Below, piece by piece: positions 7,967-16,384 of a stretch of 64,000 bases of DNA. A program made the position numbers and the translations under genes. Below the pieces are notes generated by a model that was not told where the DNA came from, searched no databases, and was given only the letters and a program-made list of their open reading frames with translations. Position 1 is the first letter of the stretch. The number at the start of each line of letters is the position of its first letter. Source of the stretch: DASSUW01 sp963849695 (GTDB lineage Bacteria; Actinomycetota; Thermoleophilia; Solirubrobacterales; Solirubrobacteraceae); NCBI GenBank assembly GCA_963849695.1, contig CAWKIT010000015.1:1-64000 (forward strand), in the 5' to 3' direction.

Positions 7967-10060
7967 GTGCGAACAGCGCGAAGCCTCGTGGTCCTGGCCG
8001 GCACCCTGGCGCTCTGCGCCTTGCCATCGGTAGCCGAAGCCCAGGCGCCACCCCCCGATTCCCAGTTCCAGAAGGTCGTCATCGACGACTCGCCTGGTGA
8101 GCCGATGGACCTGGCCGTGCTGCCGGACGGCCGCGTGCTACATGTCACGCGTCAAGGCCAGGTTTGGCTGCACGATCCGGACACCGGCCTGAAGACGCTC
8201 GCCGCTCAGCTCGACGTGTACCAGCACGACGAGGAGGGGCTGCAGAACATTGCGCTCGATCCCAACTTCGAGAAGAACGGGTGGATCTACCTGTACTACT
8301 CGCCGCCCCTGAACACTCCCGTCGACGACCCGGCAACGCCGGCTGTCAACGAGGGCGACGCGCCGTTTTTCGGCACCGAGGCGGACTGGGCGCGCTTTAA
8401 GGGCGTCATCCGCCTTTCGCGGTTCCAGTGGGACGAGCGCACGGACACCATCGACCTCGGCTCGGAGGAGCAGATCCTTGACGTGCCGGTCGACCGCGGC
8501 ATCTGCTGCCATGTCGGCGGGGACATCGTCTTCGACGGCGACGGCAACCTGTACCTCTCGACCGGAGACGACACGAACCCGTTCGAGTCAGACGGCTACT
8601 CGCCGATCGACGAGCGCGTGGGCCGCAACCCGGCGTTCGACGCGCAGCGGACGGCGGCGAACACGAATGACCTGCGCGGCAAGATCCTGCGGATCACGCC
8701 GACGGAGGGCGGCGGCTACACGATCCCCGAGGGAAACCTCTTCGAGGACAACGACCCGCTGACCCGCCCAGAGATCTACCTGATGGGCCTCCGGAATCCG
8801 TTCCGGATCGAGTACAACGTCGAAGAGGGCGAGCTCTACGTGGCCGACTACTCCCCGGACGCCCAGACCGCGAATCCACTGCGCGGGCCGGCCGGCCAGG
8901 GCAAGTGGTTCATCGCCACCGAGCCCGGCAACTACGGTTGGCCTTATTGCGCGACGGCCGATCTGCCGTACGTCGACTACGACTTCGCCACGGGCTTGTC
9001 GGGGGCGTCGTTCGACTGCGACAACCCGGTCAACGAGTCGCCGCACAACACCGGGCTCACCGATCTGCCGCCGGTCACCCAGCCGCAGGTCTGGTACAGC
9101 TACGGACCGTCGGCGCAGTTCCCGGAGCTCGAGACCGGCGGCATCGGCCCGATGGCCGGCCCGGCGTACCAGTTCGACCGCAAGACGACGAACGGCCGCA
9201 ACCCGACCGCGTGGCCGGAGTACTACGACAACGTCCCGCTCTTCTATGAGTGGACGCGCGACTACATCAAGGAGTTCCGGCTCGACGCGAGCCGGACCGA
9301 GGTGGCCGATATCAACGATGTGCTCGCGTCGTTCGACCTCCAGAACCCGATCGACGTCGAGTTCGGCCCGGACGGCTCGTTGTACGTGCTCAACTACGGC
9401 AACGGGTTCTTCGGCCAGAACCAGCCCGGCGCTGAGCTCGTCCGGATCGACTACCTGGGTGCCACCGGCAACTTCGCTCCGACCGTGAGCATCGAGGCCG
9501 ACACCACGAACGGGCTCGCTCCGCTCGCGGTCAACTTCACGAGCGACGTAAGCGACCCCGAGAACCAGAGGCTCCGCTACGAGTGGGACTTCAACGCGGA
9601 CGGCAAGGTCGACTCGCGCGCGGCGAACCCGACCTACACGTTCACCGAGAACGGCGTGTTCAACGCGACGCTCAAGGTGACCGACCAGGGTGGGCGCTCC
9701 GGGAGCGACTACGTGACGATCATCGTCGGCAACACGCCACCGGTCGTGGAGTTCGTCACTCCGCAGGACGGCGACACGTTCGCCTTCGGCGACGCGGTGC
9801 CGTTCGAGGTCAGCGTGACGGACGACCAGCCGGTCGACTGCTCGCGCGTGCAGGTGACCTACATCCTGGGTCACGACACGCACGGGCACCCGCTGACGAC
9901 GGCGTTCGGCTGCACCGGCACGATCCAGACCACGTCCGGCGGGCATGACCCCGGCGCGGACCTCAGCGGCGTCTTCGTCGCCGAGTACACCGACGACCCG
10001 GGCGACGGTCTGCCGCCGCTCACGGGCTCGGACGAGGTGGTCCTCGAGCCGACCCCTTAG
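7967..10060 (+). CDS. Exported PQQ-dependent sugar dehydrogenase (GSDH/sorbosone type) with C-terminal PKD domain
   Basis: The GTG start is chosen because AGGAGG lies at 7955-7960, six bases upstream, and gives a clean signal peptide (VRTARSLVVLAGTLALC, cleavage near AEAQA). The 697-residue product has the beta-propeller blades of soluble glucose/sorbosone dehydrogenases: EPMDLAVLPDGRVLHVTR, EEGLQNIALDPNF, GDIVFDGDGNLYLSTGD, DLRGKILRITP and MGLRNPFRIEYN. These enzymes oxidise sugars outside the membrane with PQQ. A PKD domain follows at about residues 510-585 (LRYEWDFNADGKVDS). Finding it 6 kb from pqqCDE suggests the cofactor is used here; this is inference. Some members of the family oxidise other sugars. 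Confidence 0.9.
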   Translation: MRTARSLVVLAGTLALCALPSVAEAQAPPPDSQFQKVVIDDSPGEPMDLAVLPDGRVLHVTRQGQVWLHDPDTGLKTLAAQLDVYQHDEEGLQNIALDPNFEKNGWIYLYYSPPLNTPVDDPATPAVNEGDAPFFGTEADWARFKGVIRLSRFQWDERTDTIDLGSEEQILDVPVDRGICCHVGGDIVFDGDGNLYLSTGDDTNPFESDGYSPIDERVGRNPAFDAQRTAANTNDLRGKILRITPTEGGGYTIPEGNLFEDNDPLTRPEIYLMGLRNPFRIEYNVEEGELYVADYSPDAQTANPLRGPAGQGKWFIATEPGNYGWPYCATADLPYVDYDFATGLSGASFDCDNPVNESPHNTGLTDLPPVTQPQVWYSYGPSAQFPELETGGIGPMAGPAYQFDRKTTNGRNPTAWPEYYDNVPLFYEWTRDYIKEFRLDASRTEVADINDVLASFDLQNPIDVEFGPDGSLYVLNYGNGFFGQNQPGAELVRIDYLGATGNFAPTVSIEADTTNGLAPLAVNFTSDVSDPENQRLRYEWDFNADGKVDSRAANPTYTFTENGVFNATLKVTDQGGRSGSDYVTIIVGNTPPVVEFVTPQDGDTFAFGDAVPFEVSVTDDQPVDCSRVQVTYILGHDTHGHPLTTAFGCTGTIQTTSGGHDPGADLSGVFVAEYTDDPGDGLPPLTGSDEVVLEPTP

Positions 10061-10069
10061 CGCTGCGAT

Positions 10070-10099
10070 CCGGGGGCGCCGCCGCGGCGGCGCCCCCGG
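10070..10099. terminator. Perfect GC hairpin after the sugar dehydrogenase gene
   Basis: Two 14-base complementary arms (10070-10083 and 10086-10099) separated by 2 bases lie just after the stop at 10060 and are followed by gtctt. The position between convergent genes fits a bidirectional terminator. Confidence 0.65.
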
Positions 10100-10181
10100 G
10101 TCTTCGGCGCTGCCGACGATCCAGCCCCCGGGCTCGTTGACGAGCAGTTCGAGACCGAGGCGCGTAAAGGGCAGACGACGC

Positions 10182-11834
10182 TCAACCCGGGGGCCGATCG
10201 GGCGCTCTGTCGCGGCCCATAGCACTCCCGGAGGCGGGGCCGGCGGCCGGGGACGGCTTCGCGTCCGCGCCGGGAGTGGAACCACCGGTGGGCGCCGGCG
10301 CCGGCGGGGTCACAGCGCGATCCTGCGGGGGAGCCGGGCGCTCACGCTCCGGTGGGGCGGCCGGCGTCGCGGACTTGCCTGGAGTGGCGGAAGCCGGCGG
10401 CGGTGGCTGCCCGTTCGCCCTCGGCGGTGCGGCGGGCGCGGGGCGCCGCACCGGAACGGGAGGCCCCTTCGGCGGTGTCGCCGGGGAGACCGGCCTCTGC
10501 GGCGCGGGAGGGCGATTCCCGCTCGGCGGCGTAGGCGGATCCGGGTGGGTTGGCGGCGCGGGCTCCCTCCCGCCCGGCCGCGACGCTGAGTCGCCGGGCT
10601 GCGACCCGTCCGAGGGTGTGATCGGCGCGCGCTTGTCGTCGCCGTTCACACTCTCTTTCCCGCTGTCCGGGAACCGCGGCGCCGCAGAAGGCATGCCCGT
10701 GTCGTTCCCCTCGGTCTGCGGGAGCCGATCGCCGGCCGGCATGCCGGCACCCGGACCTGCGCTCGAATGATCTCGCGCCCGCGCGGAGGCGGTTGGCTCG
10801 GCGTCGGCGTCCCCTGCCGCTGCGTGTGCGGGCGCCGTCGCGCCGCTGGCCGCCGACAGGGCCGCAGGTGAGAACGCTCGCGACGGGTCGCCGCCGTCGA
10901 GCGACGAGGTCACAGCCACGGCCACTGCGGTGACCGGGACCGCCACCGCGGCGAGCGGGGCGGCCACGGTGGCCAGCACCGTGGCCGTCAGCCCGCTGCC
11001 GCTCACGCTCCCCACGCTCATCGCGACGCCCGCTCCGCCCCCTGAGCCGGGCAACCCACCGAGTACGGCACGCTTCAGCCCCACGAGCGCGGCCAGGGGA
11101 TGCAGCAGCCTCAACCGGCGGCGCTCCCCGCGGATCTCGTCGCGGAACGCCCGGCAGCCCGGGCAATCGCGGATGTGGCGGCGGAGCGAGGCGCGCCGCA
11201 ATGCGCCACCGCGGAGCGTCGCGAGCTGCTCACGGATCTCGACGCACGGCGTCTCCCGGGCGGCGCGGCCGGCGGCGAGCGAGGACCGCGCCTGGAACAC
11301 GAGCGCCTTCACCTTCTCACGCGGGCACGCGAGTTGCCGCGCGATCTCCTCGTACGGGATGCCACCGAGCTCGGCGAGCACGATGGCGGTGCGCTGGGCG
11401 TCCGGCAACCGCGCCACGTCGGTCAGGAGCGCACGCAAATCCTCGCGCGTCGTCACGTCGGCGAACAGGTCGTCAGTGGCCGCCTCGGCCGGCTCCCCGC
11501 CAGGGCGCTCGCGCCGAGCGCGCAACATGGCGAGACAGCGGTGGCGGGCGATCGCGTACAGCCAGGGACGCAGCGCGCGCGGAGTATCGGCACGCACGAG
11601 CTCGCTATAGGCGGTCAGAAACGTCTGCTGCATCGCGTCCTCGGCCTCGTCCGGGGACGTGAGCATGTGCCGGCAGAACGCGAGCACGGGCTCCCGGTGA
11701 CGCTCGAACAGTGTCTCGAAGGCCGGCCCGGAGCCGGCTTGGACCTGCTCGGCGAGCCGCCGATCCGAAGCTAGCCGCAGGGCGGCGGGCCACGCGTCAC
11801 GGACGCGGGGGGTGATTGCGCCCTCGGCGCTCAT
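10182..11834 (-). CDS. ECF sigma factor with fused zinc-finger, membrane-like and Pro-rich C-terminal extension
   Basis: The 550-residue protein begins with an ECF sigma-70 core. Region 2 spans about residues 38-105 (FETLFERHREPVLAFCRHML, then ARHRCLAMLRARR), and region 4 spans about 130-185 (LPDAQRTAIVLAELGGIPYEEIA). A zinc-finger-like motif, HIRDCPGC near residues 215-225, resembles anti-sigma ZAS domains. A hydrophobic Ala/Val stretch (about 265-310) and a 230-residue Pro/Ala/Gly-rich tail follow. Sensor and sigma factor would thus lie in one polypeptide that could be membrane tethered. The extension is seen directly; autoregulation is inferred. It faces the dehydrogenase gene. Confidence 0.85.
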   Translation of the reverse strand: MSAEGAITPRVRDAWPAALRLASDRRLAEQVQAGSGPAFETLFERHREPVLAFCRHMLTSPDEAEDAMQQTFLTAYSELVRADTPRALRPWLYAIARHRCLAMLRARRERPGGEPAEAATDDLFADVTTREDLRALLTDVARLPDAQRTAIVLAELGGIPYEEIARQLACPREKVKALVFQARSSLAAGRAARETPCVEIREQLATLRGGALRRASLRRHIRDCPGCRAFRDEIRGERRRLRLLHPLAALVGLKRAVLGGLPGSGGGAGVAMSVGSVSGSGLTATVLATVAAPLAAVAVPVTAVAVAVTSSLDGGDPSRAFSPAALSAASGATAPAHAAAGDADAEPTASARARDHSSAGPGAGMPAGDRLPQTEGNDTGMPSAAPRFPDSGKESVNGDDKRAPITPSDGSQPGDSASRPGGREPAPPTHPDPPTPPSGNRPPAPQRPVSPATPPKGPPVPVRRPAPAAPPRANGQPPPPASATPGKSATPAAPPERERPAPPQDRAVTPPAPAPTGGSTPGADAKPSPAAGPASGSAMGRDRAPDRPPG

Positions 11835-12594
11835 CGTTCCAGAGCATCCCGCACGGAGCCCCGAGAAGCTAGACCCGGAACGCTTCGATGGTCTCGCGCG
11901 AGCGGGCGCGAGGTTTGACGCCGCCGATTCCTGGAAAATATGACTGGCCGGGCCTGGAGATCGGGACCTACGTTCGCTACCTGATCACTGGGCCCGGCAC
12001 TCTTAAGGTGCGCGCCGGGCGGCACGGTTGGCCTCATGCGCCCGCCCGACGCTCGTGTGGACGGCCCGGAACGATTACTCGACCCAGTCCGGCGTTGTCG
12101 GACAAATCAGGGGTTGACATCTTGTGCGCCGAGGTGAGAGGGTCGGGCCAGCGAACGTAGGAGGCTGGCTTACATGCGAAGCCGGCGAAGTTGGGCGCGT
12201 CGCGCCCAGACAATCGGCTCTGCCACTGCTTACTGGCGCAAGCGTCGGGGGCAGCTGGCACGCGCACCGCCGGCCTGGTTGCTCAGGCGACGTGTCAGAG
12301 CTCCCGGATGACGCTGCCACGCACCCGATAAAGGTGCGAACAGGGCCGTCGTGCGCAGCTGACGACTTCACATCGCCGATATTGCGATCCATATGAGTTG
12401 GCACGGTGTCGACGGATTCGTCGCCAGGTGTGAAAGCACGCGCCGCGACGAGCTGGTCACTGGGTCGCAACCCGGCGCATCACTCCACGTAAGTGTCACA
12501 CCTTTCACCGGACAAGGGCCGTCGGTTACCCCTGCCCGCAGAACGAACCCTGCGCGCTGTCCGCGTAGTTGGGGGAACGAGAAAGAGAGACGGC
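11835..12594. other. 760-base intergenic region between divergent genes
   Basis: No gene is convincing here. It lies between the ECF sigma start and the secreted Ig-like protein and must hold both promoters. A ttgaca hexamer occurs at 12114-12119, without a clear -10 partner. The DNA is visibly less GC-biased than its surroundings, for example around 11930-12000 and 12060-12120. Confidence 0.5.
12174..12311 (+). CDS. Possible 45-residue basic peptide
   Basis: An ATG at 12174 is preceded by AGGAGG at 12159-12164 (9-base spacing) and opens a 45-codon frame rich in Arg and Ala. The ribosome site is the main support. Composition is not distinctive, no family is recognised, and the match may be chance. 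Confidence 0.2.
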   Translation: MRSRRSWARRAQTIGSATAYWRKRRGQLARAPPAWLLRRRVRAPG

Positions 12595-14700
12595 ATGAAA
12601 CATCTAATTCTCGAACTTTTGGGAGGATGGCGGCGAAGGTCACTGATTGCGGGCACGCTCGCGGTCGTGGCCGGCGGAGTTTTTGCTATCTCCGCGATGG
12701 GCGTGCACAACACCGGGGCGTTCGAGCTTGAGGGGAACGCAACCAACGACCCGGCTGTAGCCGGCGACGACTGGGATAATGTCTGTCGCGCGGTCTTGGG
12801 TACCAACTGCTCCACGACCACCGGCGTGGGTGCCGCGAACACGGCGGTCTCGTGGGTATCGGAGCCGAACCTCGACGCTACGATCTTCACCGGCGGCGGC
12901 TCCAAGGACCCGAAGGACATCGACGAGTGGGCGTGGAAGGACGGCGCCGGCGGGCTGCCCGCCAAGGACAACCTGCTGCACGGCTTCGCCGCGCGCTACT
13001 CGCTCCCGTCCACCGGAACGACGGGCACGTGTCCTACCCCTGTCGGCGTTCCGACCTGCGAGATGCTGTTCTTCGGCTCGGACCGCTGGGACAACAGCGG
13101 TGATGCTACGCAGGGGTTCTGGTTCTTCCAGGACGACAATGTTGGATTGGGCAGCAACAGCATTGGCGGCGGCACCGGCTTCACGGGCCTACATGAGAAC
13201 GGCGACCTGCTGGCGCTCACCGACTTCAGCAACGGCGGCGGCACGTCGACGATCTTCGTCTACGAGTGGGACGACACCTGCCCGAGCAAGGCGAACAACA
13301 ACCCGCAGCCCGGCCAATGCGGGGACACCAACCTCCGGCTGCTCGCGAGCTCCACCAACGCCAACTGCGCGGGACCGCACGGCAATTTCTGCGGAATCGT
13401 CAACTCGGGCACGATCACGATGCCGTGGTCGTTCACGGACAAGAGCAATACGCCCAACAACGGGGCCCTGAATGGGGAGTTCTTCGAGGGCGGCATCAAC
13501 CTGTCACAGCTGGGGCTTGGCGGCACGTGCTTCGCCAACTTTGCCTCCGAGTCACGGGCCTCGACCTCGACGGATGCGACGCTGAAGGACTTCGTCCTGG
13601 CCGAATTCGCCCCGTGCGAAGCAGAAATGACGACCCAGGTGTCGGACGACTCCGTCATCCCGGGCGAGCCCGTCCACGACACGGCGACTGTGGTTGGCAG
13701 CAACCCGGCGATCACCCCGACCGGAACCGTCACGTTCTTCATGTGCACGTTCGGGGCGAATAGCACCGACCTCTGCGACGACAGCGACGCCGCCCATGAA
13801 GGCGTGTCGATCGGGACCGGCACCCTGAGCGGCATGGGCGCTACGGCCTCGGCCGACTCTCCGGCCGTGAACACGGCGGCGAGTCCGCTCACCCCCGGAC
13901 GCTACTGCTTCCGGGCCGAGTGGCCGGGAGACGCGAACTACCCGCAGGATCCGTCGCCGCTCGTGCATTTCGAGGGTCCCGAGTGCTTCACGGTGGCGAA
14001 GCTCCCATCGAACACGGTCACGACTCCCGTCGACGGGAGCGGGACACCGACGTCCACGATCACGCTGGGTAGCTCGATCTTCGACAGGGCGGTCGTGACG
14101 GGCGAGGCGGCCGGCGGCGACCCGCTCGGCGACGTGAACTTCTTCGTGTGCGGCCCGATCGCGGCTCCGGCAACCTGCACCACGGGCGGCACTGCGGTCC
14201 AGGGCAACCCGAAGTCACTTGTCTCCGACGGAGTTGCCGACACGTTCACCTCGAGCGCGACGTCGGGTGAGTTCACGCCCACCGCGGTCGGGCGGTACTG
14301 CTTCCGCGCTGAGTACCTCGGAAGCAACATCTACCTCCCGTCCAGCGACAGCGGCGCGAACGAGTGCTTCACGGTGACCGACACGACGGCGACCGCCACG
14401 CACCAGGTCTGGCTGCCGAACGACCAGGCCACGATCACGTCGGCGCACGGCGCGCCGATCAGCGGCACGCTCTCGTTCACGCTGCACGCAGGTGGCGACT
14501 GCACGGGAACTGTGCTGCGCCCGGCCGAGACGTTCACGCTGGACGGCGCGGCGTCACCGGTGAACCGGTCCACCACCAACCAGACGGTGACGGTTGAGCA
14601 GACCGCGACCGTGTCCTGGGAGGTTGTGTTCACGAGCACCAACCCGTTCGTGTCGGGATCGTCGAGGTGCGAGACGACCAGCCTCACGATCACGAACTGA
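12595..14700 (+). CDS. Exported Ig-like repeat surface protein
   Basis: The ATG at 12595 gives an N-terminal basic segment (MKHLILELLGGWRRRS) and a hydrophobic stretch (LIAGTLAVVAGGVFAIS), a signal peptide or anchor. Residues 30-340 form a Gly/Asn/Asp-rich domain with paired cysteines. From about residue 345 there are two Ig-like repeats of about 130 residues, each containing a GTVTFFMC or GDVNFFVC strand and ending with the signature GRYCFRAEW/GRYCFRAEY ... ECFTV. A final beta domain follows. The repeats resemble bacterial Ig-like domains of cell-surface proteins. No LPXTG or C-terminal membrane helix is seen, so it may be secreted or bound noncovalently. The ligand is unknown. Confidence 0.8.
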   Translation: MKHLILELLGGWRRRSLIAGTLAVVAGGVFAISAMGVHNTGAFELEGNATNDPAVAGDDWDNVCRAVLGTNCSTTTGVGAANTAVSWVSEPNLDATIFTGGGSKDPKDIDEWAWKDGAGGLPAKDNLLHGFAARYSLPSTGTTGTCPTPVGVPTCEMLFFGSDRWDNSGDATQGFWFFQDDNVGLGSNSIGGGTGFTGLHENGDLLALTDFSNGGGTSTIFVYEWDDTCPSKANNNPQPGQCGDTNLRLLASSTNANCAGPHGNFCGIVNSGTITMPWSFTDKSNTPNNGALNGEFFEGGINLSQLGLGGTCFANFASESRASTSTDATLKDFVLAEFAPCEAEMTTQVSDDSVIPGEPVHDTATVVGSNPAITPTGTVTFFMCTFGANSTDLCDDSDAAHEGVSIGTGTLSGMGATASADSPAVNTAASPLTPGRYCFRAEWPGDANYPQDPSPLVHFEGPECFTVAKLPSNTVTTPVDGSGTPTSTITLGSSIFDRAVVTGEAAGGDPLGDVNFFVCGPIAAPATCTTGGTAVQGNPKSLVSDGVADTFTSSATSGEFTPTAVGRYCFRAEYLGSNIYLPSSDSGANECFTVTDTTATATHQVWLPNDQATITSAHGAPISGTLSFTLHAGGDCTGTVLRPAETFTLDGAASPVNRSTTNQTVTVEQTATVSWEVVFTSTNPFVSGSSRCETTSLTITN

Positions 14701-14744
14701 CCTAAGACGCGTCGCGCTCTGCGAGGGTGGAGCGCTTCGCGAAG

Positions 14745-14774
14745 CGAGGGGCCCCGTCGAAACGGGGCCCCTCG
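14745..14774. terminator. Bidirectional GC hairpin
   Basis: A perfect 13-bp stem (14745-14757 with 14762-14774) with a stable CGAA tetraloop lies between the convergent Ig-like gene and MocR gene. It is the strongest hairpin of this intergenic stretch. Confidence 0.7.
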
Positions 14775-14820
14775 CCGGGTCGGCCATCCTCGGCCCAGGT
14801 CCTGCTCTCAAGCCGACCGG

Positions 14821-16308
14821 TCAGACGACGACGTCGAGGTGGCGTGAAGTCAGGCCGTCGCGGGTGTAGGCGGTCCAGGCTCGGGCGAGTCGTGCGACTC
14901 CCTCGCCGAGCGTGTCCTCGGCCTGGCCGAACGGCACGCGGATGAAGTCGTCGAAGCCGCCGATCGCGGACATGACCGGCCCCGGCGCGACCGAGACCTC
15001 GTGCAGCGCGGCCGTGTGGGCGAAATCGGTCGCGCTGCCGGCGGGGAGCTTGACCCACAGGGCCGCGCCGCCGCTGGGTCGGAGCCAGCGCCAGGACGGC
15101 AGGCGGTCGCGGAGGAGGCGTTCGAGGAGCGCGAGCCGGTCCGTGAGCTCCTGCCGGCGGGCCTCCTTGATCGGTCCGGCGTTCGCCAGCAAGTCGACGG
15201 CGACGGCCTGGCTGAGCAGCGAGCCGCCGAGGTCGGCGACCGCCTTCAGGCGACCCAGCTGACCGATCGTCGCCTCCGGCGCGCGCACCCAGCCGACGCG
15301 CAGGCCGCTCCAGAACAGCTTGCTCACGGAGCCGATCGTCAGCACCGGCGCCCGCCGCGCGAAGGCGGCGATCGGCGGCGGCGGCTCGCCGGCGAGCGAC
15401 AGCTCGGCGAGCGTGAGGTCCTCGATCACCGGGGTGCCGGTCATCTCGCTCAGCCGGGCGACCTCGCGGCGGGCGTCCGCCGGCATGACCGCGCCGGTCG
15501 GGTTGTGGTACGTGGGCATCAGGTACACGGCGCGGACCGCGTTGCGGGCGAGGGTCGACGCGAGGACGGGGATGTCGGCGCCCGCCTCGTGCGTCGGGAC
15601 GGTGAGGATCCGCGCACGGGCAGTGGAGGCGGCGTCGATCGCGCCCGGGAACGTCGGATCCTCGACGAGGAGCAGCTCGTTGGGCCGCAGGTAGTACGCC
15701 ATCACGAGGCTGATCGCCTGCTGCGCGCCGGCCGTGACGAGGAGCCGGCGCTCGTCGGTGGGCAGGCCGAGCGACGTCAGGTGGGCGGCGACGGCGCGGC
15801 GGAGCGGCGGGTAGCCGAGCGGGTGATAGCCGTGATCGCGTGCGAGCCCGCCGACGTCGAGGTCTTTCACGGCGCGATCGAGCGCGTCGCGCACCGTCTC
15901 GCACGGCGGTGCCAGCGTGCCCATCAGGTCGATCGTGTCGGCCGACGCCTCGGACAGCTTGCGGAAGAAGACGTTGCGCTGGAGCGAGGTGGTCAGCTCC
16001 GCGGCATGGCTGCTCACGAACGCCGCGTCGGAGCCCGCGATCTCGGTCCCGCGCCCCTGCCGCCGGTGCACGAGCCCCTGCTCGCCCAGCACCCGGTACG
16101 CGGCGACCACGGTTCCGCGCCCGATGCCCAGCTCCCCCGCCAGCGCCCGCTCGGGCGGCAGGCGCGTCCCGCCGAGCAGCGCGCCCGCCTCGATGCCCGC
16201 CGACAGGGCGGCGGCCAGCCGTGTGTAGAGCGGTCCGTCGCCGTCCCGCCAGCCTTCTAGCGCCAGGCGGAGATCAGAGCCAATTCCGACATGATTGGAC
16301 CCGTTCAT
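14821..16308 (-). CDS. MocR-type (GntR wHTH plus aminotransferase fold) regulator
   Basis: The 495-residue protein has a GntR winged helix (about residues 15-90: LYTRLAAALSAGIEAGALL, LPPERALAGELGIGRGTV) fused to a class I aminotransferase-like domain, with the PLP lysine at residue 330 in SVSKLFWSGLRVGW. MocR proteins use PLP or its amino-acid adduct to control a divergent neighbour. I prefer the ATG at 16308 over the longer frame because the wHTH then starts at the usual distance from the N terminus. The divergent aminotransferase gene starts 76 bases away and is the likely target. Confidence 0.88.
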   Translation of the reverse strand: MNGSNHVGIGSDLRLALEGWRDGDGPLYTRLAAALSAGIEAGALLGGTRLPPERALAGELGIGRGTVVAAYRVLGEQGLVHRRQGRGTEIAGSDAAFVSSHAAELTTSLQRNVFFRKLSEASADTIDLMGTLAPPCETVRDALDRAVKDLDVGGLARDHGYHPLGYPPLRRAVAAHLTSLGLPTDERRLLVTAGAQQAISLVMAYYLRPNELLLVEDPTFPGAIDAASTARARILTVPTHEAGADIPVLASTLARNAVRAVYLMPTYHNPTGAVMPADARREVARLSEMTGTPVIEDLTLAELSLAGEPPPPIAAFARRAPVLTIGSVSKLFWSGLRVGWVRAPEATIGQLGRLKAVADLGGSLLSQAVAVDLLANAGPIKEARRQELTDRLALLERLLRDRLPSWRWLRPSGGAALWVKLPAGSATDFAHTAALHEVSVAPGPVMSAIGGFDDFIRVPFGQAEDTLGEGVARLARAWTAYTRDGLTSRHLDVVV

Positions 16309-16315
16309 TGGATCT
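16280..16315. promoter_or_regulatory. Candidate MocR operator repeats
   Basis: Two direct copies of attgga-c/t-c lie at 16294-16301 and 16307-16314, 13 bases apart, with an inverted ccaat near 16281. They straddle the preferred start codon of the MocR gene, next to the divergent promoter region. MocR regulators commonly bind short direct repeats plus an inverted half-site; assignment here is by position and pattern only. Confidence 0.4.
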
Positions 16316-16384
16316 ATTTTGCCGCCATGAGCGAGGAAGAGGTCTCGGGTGGGCTCGGCGCGTCGATGACGGGGATGAGACGGC

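Noticed and set aside
6938..10060. Single 1,040-codon gene joining the isomerase start with the sugar dehydrogenase
   Set aside because: The middle is out of frame for the isomerase; a strong ribosome site and signal peptide at 7967 show the dehydrogenase is separate.
12114..12140. Promoter at ttgaca in the 760-base intergenic region
   Set aside because: No acceptable -10 element at 16-18 bases.
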